This document shows, in pieces, positions 1 to 5,344 of a stretch of DNA of 5,603 nt. Within the stretch, counting starts at the first letter, position 1; each line of letters begins with the position of its first letter. The DNA comes from Enterocloster bolteae. GTDB taxonomy: Bacteria; Bacillota_A; Clostridia; Lachnospirales; Lachnospiraceae. The translations under genes and the position numbers were made by a program. Location: assembly GCA_021769025.1 (NCBI GenBank), contig JAETTS010000195.1, positions 1 to 5,603 on the forward strand. The letters are read 5' to 3'. The notes beneath the pieces were generated by a model. The model ran no database searches, was not told the origin of the DNA, and saw nothing but the letters and a program-made list of their open reading frames with translations.

Positions 1-63
1 GGTACACAAAAGCATAACCAGGAAAAATGCCAGGAGAACCCAACGTTTTACCCCTCCTCTCAT
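1..63 (-). CDS. Secreted or membrane protein, N-terminal fragment (truncated by window edge)
   Basis: Only the first 21 codons are inside the window. The ATG at 63-61 overlaps the stop codon of the upstream permease gene as ATGA, so translation is probably coupled. A GGGGGTG ribosome-binding sequence lies 5 nt before the ATG, inside the last permease codons. The visible residues have a basic start (MRGGVKRW) followed by a hydrophobic run (VLLAFFLVMLLC), as in a signal peptide or a first membrane segment. The Cys at residue 20 is preceded by Leu, so a lipobox is not convincing. A GAGGAGGGG tract also occurs just inside the gene (codons 2-5), but I see no in-frame start at a suitable distance after it. 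The gene is the last visible member of the sugar-importer operon. Its function cannot be named; a second extracellular component or a secreted glycosidase are possibilities by context only. Confidence 0.6.
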   Translation of the reverse strand, partial: MRGGVKRWVLLAFFLVMLLCT

Positions 64-1103
64 TGCTTCACCCCCGATGCCGCCACTCCCTGTTCCAGTT
101 CCTCCTGACAATTCAGATACATGAGAACCGGCAACAGACAGGTAACCAGAGCTGCCGCAAATGCCACGGAAGCCTTATCTTTTGCAATATCAGGCAGATA
201 CAGGGAAAGAGGCCACAAGGTCTTATCTTTCAAGTAGGTAACCGGCTGTTCCAGGGCATTCCACCCTTCTACAAAACTTAGCATCATCGATGTCACAACT
301 GCCGGATACCCCAGAGGCAGACCTACATGAAGAAAGGTATAAGCCTCCCCTGCTCCATCCAGGTATGCCGCCTCCATCAGGGCTCCCGGTATCGTTTCAA
401 ATGTCTTGGTCATAATGTACACCGGAAGGGTGGACCAGATTCCCGGCAGAATCATTGCCAGATGGGAATCCAGAAGCCCGATCCGATCCAACACCAGGTA
501 ATTTGACACCTGGGTCACCTGAAAGGGCAAAACCATTAAAAGCACATAAATCCCAAACACCAGTCTTTTCCCTTTAAATGAAAACCTGGCAAATGCCCAT
601 GCTGCCGGAGCCGCCACCACAAGCTGCCCTGCCAGCATAGGAACCACCTGAAAGACAGAATTCCAAAACATGACAAAAAATCCTGGAGAGCGGATCAGCA
701 ACTCAATGAAAGATTCTGCCGAAGGATAGGAAGGAAGAAGGGCAGCCCGCACCCGATCCCTGCCCAGTTCCAACACAGACAGATACCGCCAGTACAACTC
801 GTCTTCCGGCATCAGAGAAGCCGCTGCCATCAAGAGAAGGGGAATCCATATAAGCAGACAGGCTACCGCCAAAATTGTCTGCGGCAGTCCATTCGTCTGT
901 TTCATTGTCTTTCCTCGCTTCATGATCCGCCCTTGCTTTATGGTTTTCCCTTGTTCCATGATCCATTCTTGCTTCATAGTCCACTCTTGTTCCATGATCC
1001 GCTCTTGTTCCATGAGTTGCTCTTGTTTCACGCTTCCCTCTTGCTTCACGGTTCTCCCTTGCTTCACGGTTCTCCCTTGCTTCACAATCCGATCTCGCTC
1101 CAT
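60..1103 (-). CDS. CUT1-type ABC transporter permease, MalG-like, with a repetitive N-terminal extension
   Basis: This is an inner-membrane subunit of a carbohydrate importer (binding-protein-dependent transport, MalG/LacG type). The conserved EAA loop, which docks the ATPase, is at residues 244-263: EAAYLDGAGEAYTFLHVGLP. Hydrophobic segments lie near residues 75-95, 143-170, 180-203, 215-231, 264-280 and 313-331, as expected for about six membrane spans. The C-terminal residues (EQGVAASGVKQ) resemble the usual MalG ending. From Met67 (ATG at 905-903) the protein would be 281 aa, the normal family length. The frame, however, runs on to an ATG at 1103, which has a near-ideal AAAGGAGG 7 nt upstream. 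Residues 1-66 are a Lys/Gln/Glu/Arg-rich six-residue repeat encoded by an 18-bp tandem array. I chose 1103 because of its ribosome binding site; Met67, preceded by GAGGAAAG, is a credible second start. It lies downstream of the MalF-like permease gene after a 173-bp gap. Confidence 0.9.
   Translation of the reverse strand: MERDRIVKQGRTVKQGRTVKQEGSVKQEQLMEQERIMEQEWTMKQEWIMEQGKTIKQGRIMKRGKTMKQTNGLPQTILAVACLLIWIPLLLMAAASLMPEDELYWRYLSVLELGRDRVRAALLPSYPSAESFIELLIRSPGFFVMFWNSVFQVVPMLAGQLVVAAPAAWAFARFSFKGKRLVFGIYVLLMVLPFQVTQVSNYLVLDRIGLLDSHLAMILPGIWSTLPVYIMTKTFETIPGALMEAAYLDGAGEAYTFLHVGLPLGYPAVVTSMMLSFVEGWNALEQPVTYLKDKTLWPLSLYLPDIAKDKASVAFAAALVTCLLPVLMYLNCQEELEQGVAASGVKQ
906..1103 (-). repeat. 18-bp tandem repeat array (11 units) at the 5' end of the MalG-like gene
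   Basis: Read on the minus strand, eleven consecutive 18-bp units start at 1103, 1085, 1067, 1049, 1031, 1013, 995, 977, 959, 941 and 923. The unit pattern is roughly RTG-RAR-CAA-GRG-NRR-AYC, translated [M/V][K/E]Q[E/G]x[T/I/S/L]. The units at 1085-1068 and 1067-1050 are identical (GTGAAGCAAGGGAGAACC); the rest differ by several bases. The first unit (MERDRI) and the last (MKRGKT) are the most divergent, as expected at array edges. Because 18 is a multiple of three, gain or loss of units keeps the frame. The first codon of each unit is ATG or GTG in ten of eleven cases (ATA at 941). The product is hydrophilic; a six-residue period does not fit a heptad coiled coil. Confidence 0.93.
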
Positions 1104-1261
1104 GATCCTGCCTCCTTTCCTTCTATATATACTCTCAAAACCTCTCTGTACCTGGTTTTTGCCAGATGATTCTTGTCAGATGTGCGTAACCTTAGATATA
1201 TAGGGCAGAATATCAGACATAAAGCCAGGTGTAAGAGAGACTCCGGGAGTATATTCATCAT
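1082..1261 (-). CDS. Possible small membrane protein, 59 aa, between the two permease genes
   Basis: An open frame starts at tandem ATG codons (1261 and 1258) and ends at TGA 1084-1082, 22 bases inside the MalG-like gene in another frame. An AGAAAGGG sequence lies 7 nt before the first ATG. The start is 15 bases after the MalF-like stop codon. Residues 9-25 are hydrophobic (LLHLALCLIFCPIYLRL, with Cys15 and Cys19), followed by a basic, polar tail. The ORF fills a gap that is unusually long for this kind of operon, and its end overlaps the strong ribosome binding site and start of the next gene, which would fit translational coupling. I recognise no family. It could equally be a chance frame in a 5' leader; the last codons read the first repeat unit in a different frame. 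Confidence is low. Confidence 0.27.
   Translation of the reverse strand: MMNILPESLLHLALCLIFCPIYLRLRTSDKNHLAKTRYREVLRVYIEGKEAGSWSEIGL
1104..1111 (-). promoter_or_regulatory. Intercistronic leader end with strong ribosome binding site before the MalG-like gene
   Basis: On the minus strand the MalG-like start is preceded by AAAGGAGG at about 1118-1111, then CAGGATC (7 nt), then ATG at 1103. This site decides the start upstream of the repeat array rather than at Met67. The bases GGATC just before the ATG recur as CGGATC before several internal ATG codons of the array, so the repeat unit resembles the original start region. Further upstream in the same gap, AAAACC and GGTTTT (about 1159-1137) can form a 6-bp stem with an 11-nt loop. 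I see no convincing promoter or terminator in the 173-bp gap. Confidence 0.6.
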
Positions 1262-1276
1262 CTTCTTACCCTTTCT

Positions 1277-2191
1277 CTATGGAAACAGTATTTCATCTTT
1301 CCCATCATCTGCCAAGCGCCGGAGAATGATCCGCCATCCCAGTACCGCCGGTGTCACAAAAACTGCCGTCATCATCACCGCTGCCGCCGTCATTTTCTGA
1401 ATATCCAGACTGAGAAACCAGTGGGCAAACAGGTGCGGGATCAGGTAGATGGAAGAATCCGGATATGTCCCCGCTAAAAGATACGCTTCCCGGTATACCC
1501 GGAAGGAATTGACTACCGACAAGATCCCTACCATACCCAACGTTCCCCTAAGCCCTGGAACAGTAATATACCAAAATCGGGCTGCCGAACCTGCCCCATC
1601 CATCTTAGCCGCCTCGTAAAGTTCCCCCGGAATTCCCTGAAGCCCGGCCAGCCACAGAATCATGTCATATCCCGTGTGCTTCCACAGATAGGTGATAACC
1701 AACACCGGAAATGCATGTCGGGAAAATGCCCAGTCAACCTCCCACAACTTACCTGTCATCCAGGTCAACACTTGGTTCAGCACTCCGTCCCGGCATAAGA
1801 TGATCTTCCATACAAGAACCATGCTGGCGGTCGGAATCGCCAGAGGAAGCACCAGCATGGTCCTGCTGTTCTTTATCACTGCACTGTTTTGATGTTTCTG
1901 TGCACTCCCTGATATCAAAAGCGCCAACCCTAAAGAAATCACCATCAAGGTGGGAATACATACCACCAGAAACCCCAGGGTATTGCCTGCTGCCAGACGA
2001 AATGCTAAGTTGTCCAGCACTGCCTGATAATTTTGAAATCCTGCGAATCCATTTCCCATGGTATCCATGAAAGACCGTTTCACTACATCCAGAAACGGAA
2101 ATCCCATAAATACAGCCACACCTGCCAGGCTGGGTGTCAGAAACAGCCAGGGAACCAGGGCTTTTCTCCATCTTTCCAATCGTTTCTTCAC
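1277..2191 (-). CDS. CUT1-type ABC transporter permease, MalF/LacF-like
   Basis: This 304-aa integral membrane protein is a sugar importer permease and the partner of the MalG-like subunit. The EAA loop is at residues 193-212 (EAAKMDGAGSAARFWYITVP), with the conserved Gly199 and Pro212. Hydrophobic segments lie near residues 11-33, 70-94, 111-132, 160-183, 215-230 and 267-290. The start WLFLTPSLAGVAVFMGFPF is typical of the UgpA/LacF type. The start codon is GTG at 2191-2189. It is 4 nt after the TAA stop of the binding-protein gene, and its GGAG ribosome binding site, 7 nt upstream, is formed by the last sense codon of that gene, so the two are translationally coupled. Length is normal for short MalF-type permeases without the large periplasmic loop of Escherichia coli MalF. 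No ATP-binding subunit gene is adjacent. Confidence 0.93.
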   Translation of the reverse strand: MKKRLERWRKALVPWLFLTPSLAGVAVFMGFPFLDVVKRSFMDTMGNGFAGFQNYQAVLDNLAFRLAAGNTLGFLVVCIPTLMVISLGLALLISGSAQKHQNSAVIKNSRTMLVLPLAIPTASMVLVWKIILCRDGVLNQVLTWMTGKLWEVDWAFSRHAFPVLVITYLWKHTGYDMILWLAGLQGIPGELYEAAKMDGAGSAARFWYITVPGLRGTLGMVGILSVVNSFRVYREAYLLAGTYPDSSIYLIPHLFAHWFLSLDIQKMTAAAVMMTAVFVTPAVLGWRIILRRLADDGKDEILFP

Positions 2192-2195
2192 AGCT

Positions 2196-4439
2196 TTACT
2201 CCGACAGATAGATGGTCATGGTCCGCAGAATCTTATCCGCCGCCTGTTCTACAGATTCCTTTCCGTCACAGTAATCTCTGGAGCCGTCTACAATCATTTT
2301 CATCACGGTCTCATCCACTACAATGGGAACGGCCAGAGTCTCTATCATTGCAGCCACTTCCTGCCTCACCTCCCTGGAAGGAAACTCTGCGAAAATGTGA
2401 TAATCCCCAATGCCGCTTCCCATAGAAAATCCGTTCCTATCGTTTTCCACATTGGCTTCCATAGCCTTTCTGTTGACCGGAAGACCGTCATAAAGTTCTT
2501 CCTTCTGCACCTCATAAGACAAAAGGCACCTTAAAAATTCTTTGGCCATCTCCTCATTGGCCGTGGAACGGTTAATAGCTGCCACCGTGGAAGGCAAGTA
2601 GAGATCCCCCGCCGGCACCATCAAGGTTCCCGGATGAAGCCTTCTTACCTCCGCCGGAATACACAGGCTGCCAAAGCCGGACATCTCTGCAACTCCGCTG
2701 TCAAACCTTCCATCATCATACTGGATCGCTGACTCGATAATCCCACTTTTGACCACATTATTGCTGGTCCACAAGCGTTCCATCTCTTCTTCCGAAAATG
2801 TGGTCTTGGCTCCGTTCTGGTCTCCCAGCGTTTTGACTGTCTCCAGATACTGAATCAGTTGCTCTCTATCCACCAGCCTATTGCCTTCATAAAACAGTTC
2901 CTTATATTGAAGATTGGCCGTCTCCCGCAAAAGATTTTCATAATTGGACGCCGGAAGAAGCGGCTTCTCTCCCTGATATCCTGCCATAGATGCCAGGCTG
3001 GAATAAGCCTCCACCGCTTTTTCCTCTCCGATCAACAACGGAAATGAAAATCTGGCTGGCACCTGGTACAGGCTTCCTTCCTCTTCCCGGAATCCTTCCA
3101 ACAGCTGGCTGTACATCTGGCCACTTTCCTCAAGGTCCTCCACAAGGTTGCTTATATCCATCAAAGCTCCCTTTTCTATGTACGATCTGGCAGGAAGGCC
3201 ATCTAAAATCAGGATATCCGCCCCTTTCCCGCTTAAAAGTTCTGTGTTCAGCGCCTGAATCATCTCCTCTGTGACGTTACCACCATCTTCCACCCCGATC
3301 CGAACCTCCACCCGAACCTCCGGATGCTCACTCTGAAACTGGGAGGCGGCCTGCCTTACTGTAGAATTGTCGTTCAAACTGTAGACGGTTATTCCGGAAG
3401 GGGGAACAGCTGCCATCTCCGGATCGTATTCATAGTGGAACATCTGAATTCCGATTCCCCCATCATTACAGAAGACTCCATAGTAGTCCTGGTTGTCCCC
3501 CTCTATAAAACTTATCATTTGCAAGCTTCGCATTCCCATATGATTCAGGCTTCCGTCGATGAGTGTCTCCCACAGCGTTCCACCTTTATTGATGTGAGAC
3601 AATCCGATCTCCGTTGCCATATAGATTCCGCCTGCCCCATCCCCAAACAGTTCAGCACTGCTTCTGACTCCACCCACCTCATCGAGAGATATAGCCTCTG
3701 TCACTTTCCCGCTCTGCAGATCATATCGCACCACCTGGCCGTCCAAAACTGTCACCATCTCATTGCCCTCTGAAAATCCTCTGGCATCGCTGGTGGTTCC
3801 GGAGAAATCCTTAGCCATAGAAAGCAGCCGGTTTCCTGCTGTGTCATACAGAAACACCTGCCAGTAATCGTAGATCAGAAATCGTCCGTCCTCCAGAACT
3901 TCAAATTTAGGAGGCAGCATTCCATAATCCCTTCCTTCCTCAGGGTCAAACGCCCCTTTCAGCTGCTCGGTTGCCGTTCCATCCTCTTCCAGCCGGAACA
4001 CGTGGTATCTGTAATCCTTGTCTGTGCCTCCAAGATAATACCTTCCATCTGATCCATAGGTGACAAACATGGGATCAATGCCATGTTCCTTAAAGGCAGC
4101 GTTCCCTGCCCAGTTCTCGTCCTTCTCCCACGCGCCGTCCTGATACACATAGCGGAAGGCATCTGCAGCGCTCTCTGAATAATAATCCCCTTCCCTGGTG
4201 TACATCTCCAATCTGCCGCCTTCCCCCCTGCCAAACCAGCATACCCGCTGGTTCTCTGTCCCTTGGGGAAGCTCCACTGCCATCTCTCCATAGCGCCCCT
4301 TGGCATCCGATTCTGGCAATCCCTGAGGCAGTTCCTGTACTGTGGTCTCCCTTATATCTCCTTCCGTCTTTTTCTGGCAACCGCCAAGGGCTCCCAGAAG
4401 AAGGCCTCCTATCAAGATCCATGCTATCTGTTTCTTCAT
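2196..4439 (-). CDS. Lipoprotein with N-terminal propeller-like region fused to a family-1 extracellular solute-binding domain
   Basis: This 747-aa protein is the probable substrate-binding component of the importer, lipid-anchored on the outer face of the membrane. A signal peptide (MKKQIAWILIGG...) ends in lipobox LGGC, with lipidation expected at Cys21. Residues 22-60 look like a linker. Residues about 65-345 show repeated short beta-strand motifs of propeller type: GRYYLGG near 132, DGRFLIYDYWQVFLYDTAGN near 184-203, NEMVTVLDGQVVRYDLQSGK near 226-245, and GGIYMATEIGLSHINKGG near 270-287. Residues about 349-747 match a whole CUT1 binding protein: ITVYSLNDNSTVRQAASQFQ at 350-369, GADILILDGLPARSYIEKGAL at 406-426, and GLPVNRKAME at 652-661. 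Such binding proteins are usually 400-450 aa, so this one carries about 300 extra residues. The ATG at 4439 has AAAGGAG 9 nt upstream. It is the first gene of the leftward operon. The ligand is unknown. Confidence 0.88.
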   Translation of the reverse strand: MKKQIAWILIGGLLLGALGGCQKKTEGDIRETTVQELPQGLPESDAKGRYGEMAVELPQGTENQRVCWFGRGEGGRLEMYTREGDYYSESAADAFRYVYQDGAWEKDENWAGNAAFKEHGIDPMFVTYGSDGRYYLGGTDKDYRYHVFRLEEDGTATEQLKGAFDPEEGRDYGMLPPKFEVLEDGRFLIYDYWQVFLYDTAGNRLLSMAKDFSGTTSDARGFSEGNEMVTVLDGQVVRYDLQSGKVTEAISLDEVGGVRSSAELFGDGAGGIYMATEIGLSHINKGGTLWETLIDGSLNHMGMRSLQMISFIEGDNQDYYGVFCNDGGIGIQMFHYEYDPEMAAVPPSGITVYSLNDNSTVRQAASQFQSEHPEVRVEVRIGVEDGGNVTEEMIQALNTELLSGKGADILILDGLPARSYIEKGALMDISNLVEDLEESGQMYSQLLEGFREEEGSLYQVPARFSFPLLIGEEKAVEAYSSLASMAGYQGEKPLLPASNYENLLRETANLQYKELFYEGNRLVDREQLIQYLETVKTLGDQNGAKTTFSEEEMERLWTSNNVVKSGIIESAIQYDDGRFDSGVAEMSGFGSLCIPAEVRRLHPGTLMVPAGDLYLPSTVAAINRSTANEEMAKEFLRCLLSYEVQKEELYDGLPVNRKAMEANVENDRNGFSMGSGIGDYHIFAEFPSREVRQEVAAMIETLAVPIVVDETVMKMIVDGSRDYCDGKESVEQAADKILRTMTIYLSE

Positions 4440-4480
4440 TCTGACAATCTCCTTTCACTGCTTTCATACTGCTTTCTACC

Positions 4481-4489
4481 ATCATACCA
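4481..4489 (-). promoter_or_regulatory. Candidate extended -10 promoter for the leftward transporter operon
   Basis: On the minus strand the sequence reads TGGTATGAT: a TATGAT hexamer (5 of 6 matches to TATAAT) with the TGn extension just upstream. At 16-18 bp further upstream there is only a T-rich tract (AGTTTT or similar), no good -35, which is common for extended -10 promoters or activated ones. Transcription would begin near 4474, giving a leader of about 35 nt that includes the AAAGGAG ribosome binding site of the lipoprotein gene. Confidence 0.42.
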
Positions 4490-4495
4490 ACTTTT

Positions 4496-4546
4496 TCTCT
4501 AAAAAAACTGGAAAAGCCAGACCACTTTTTAAAGATTTTTTAGAGA
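4496..4546. promoter_or_regulatory. Operator-like repeats in the divergent intergenic region
   Basis: A perfect 11-bp inverted repeat has arms at 4496-4506 (TCTCTAAAAAA) and 4536-4546 (TTTTTTAGAGA), centred near 4521. The right arm is also the second member of a tandem pair: TTTTTAAAGA at 4526-4535 and TTTTTAGAGA at 4537-4546, matching 9 of 10 bases with an 11-bp period. This gives three copies of a TTTTTARAGA element, two on the plus strand and one on the minus strand. An 11-bp direct repeat is the classic spacing of OmpR/PhoB-family binding sites, and a regulator of that family is encoded next to it. The left arm falls in the -35/spacer part of the leftward promoter candidate; the tandem pair sits near the -35 zone of the rightward gene. 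AT-richness raises the risk of coincidence. Confidence 0.45.
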
Positions 4547-4552
4547 AATGTG

Positions 4553-4561
4553 TGGTAAACT
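4553..4561 (+). promoter_or_regulatory. Candidate extended -10 promoter for the response regulator gene
   Basis: The sequence TGGTAAACT contains a -10 hexamer TAAACT (4 of 6 matches) with a TGn extension. Transcription would begin near 4568, leaving a leader of about 24 nt with the GAGGA ribosome binding site at 4579-4583. No good -35 is seen; the operator-like tandem repeats lie there instead, as with activator-dependent promoters. A second option, TGATAGTAT at 4564-4572, would put the start of transcription on the ribosome binding site itself and is less likely. Confidence 0.3.
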
Positions 4562-4591
4562 GTTGATAGTATAAAAAAGAGGAAACCAGCT

Positions 4592-5266
4592 ATGAGAATT
4601 TTAGTAATCGAAGACGATAAAGACTTATGTGGTCTGGTCTGCCAGGCCTTAACTGTATCTGGCTATGAGACTGACAGCTGCCACAATGGCAATGACGGCT
4701 TGTTCTATGCTCAGAATCAGGTCTATGATGCCATCATACTGGACCGCATGCTTCCAGAGATCGACGGAATCACGGTTCTTGAAGCCATCCGCCGCAAAGG
4801 TATCTACACCCCGGTCATCCTCACCACTGCCCTAAACGGCATCCACGATCGCATCACAGGCCTTGATGCTGGGGCTGATGATTATCTGGTGAAACCCTTT
4901 GCAGTAGAAGAATTGATGGCCCGGATACGTGCCGTCACAAGAAGGCCGGGAAACTTACAGATTTCTTCAGATTTAACAGCCTTCGGCCTATGCTTAAATC
5001 CTGCCACCCACCAAGTAAGCTTCAGCGGAAGCTTTGTGACCCTCTCGAAAAAAGAATCAGCCCTCCTAGGATATTTTATGAGAAATCCTGGCCAAACCCT
5101 TCCCCGGGCAATGATCCTTTCCTACGTCTGGGGATCCACTGCCGATGTGGAAGAGGGTAATTTAGACAACTACGTGTATTTCCTGAGGCGGCGGTTGAAA
5201 TCTCTCCATGCTCCTGTGAAACTGACCACGGTTCATGGGGTGGGATACCGGTTGGAAAACATATAG
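4592..5266 (+). CDS. OmpR/PhoB-family two-component response regulator
   Basis: This 224-aa cytoplasmic DNA-binding regulator has both standard domains. The receiver domain spans residues 1-117. It has the acidic pocket E7, D8 and D9, the phospho-acceptor D51 (in IILDRMLPEIDG), the switch residue T79 (in PVILTTA), and K101 (in DDYLVKPF). The C-terminal winged-helix domain spans about 125-222 and shows the usual pattern: LSKKESALLGYFMRNPGQTLPR at 151-172, the VWGS region near 179-182, the recognition-helix segment NLDNYVYFLRRRLK at 190-203, and the terminal hairpin VHGVGYRLE. All key residues are present. The ATG at 4592 has GAGGA 8 nt upstream. The gene is divergent from the transporter operon and followed after 78 bp by its probable kinase. 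It is the natural candidate to bind the repeats in the upstream intergenic region and control one or both units; that is inference. Confidence 0.95.
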   Translation: MRILVIEDDKDLCGLVCQALTVSGYETDSCHNGNDGLFYAQNQVYDAIILDRMLPEIDGITVLEAIRRKGIYTPVILTTALNGIHDRITGLDAGADDYLVKPFAVEELMARIRAVTRRPGNLQISSDLTAFGLCLNPATHQVSFSGSFVTLSKKESALLGYFMRNPGQTLPRAMILSYVWGSTADVEEGNLDNYVYFLRRRLKSLHAPVKLTTVHGVGYRLENI

Positions 5267-5275
5267 ATGCCTGCT

Positions 5276-5312
5276 GGCAGAATACTGCCTTTCCACGACA
5301 GCACAGCAGTGC
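5276..5312 (+). other. Two small hairpins in the regulator-kinase spacer
   Basis: The 78-bp spacer carries GGCAG-AATA-CTGCC (5276-5289), followed by only three T residues, and GCAC-AGCA-GTGC (5301-5312). Both stems are short (5 and 4 bp) and neither has a terminator-like T tract. They might tune the amount of kinase relative to regulator or simply be chance. Confidence 0.2.
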
Positions 5313-5344
5313 CTACCACTAGCTTTAGAAAGGAATCTTTGTAT

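Noticed and set aside
703..984. Minus-strand 93-aa frame (MDYEARMDHG...) overlapping the MalG-like gene
   Set aside because: It reads the same repeat in a shifted frame and then continues as a shadow of conserved permease codons.
906..1103. CRISPR array
   Set aside because: Units are contiguous 18-bp coding repeats without unique spacers, and no cas genes are near.
922..1203. Plus-strand open frames rich in Cys, Ser and Phe across the repeat array
   Set aside because: They are the antisense reading of the 18-bp repeat; a period divisible by three keeps several frames open. No suitable ribosome binding site, and the minus-strand permease frame explains the region.
3324..3773. Plus-strand 149-aa open frame inside the lipoprotein gene
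   Set aside because: Antisense shadow of a well-supported coding region; no recognisable protein features or ribosome binding site.
4090..4485. Minus-strand alternative frames at the start of the lipoprotein gene
   Set aside because: Out-of-frame with the signal peptide, lipobox and ribosome binding site of the 747-aa protein; low-complexity translations typical of shadows.
4496..4546. Bidirectional terminator formed by the inverted repeat
   Set aside because: It lies between the 5' ends of two divergent genes, so no transcript needs to end here; the arms are nearly all A/T with a 29-bp loop, unlike a strong terminator.
1276..5266. Insertion sequence, prophage or transfer island
   Set aside because: No transposase, integrase, terminal inverted repeats or target-site duplications seen; the genes form a coherent transporter and regulator locus.
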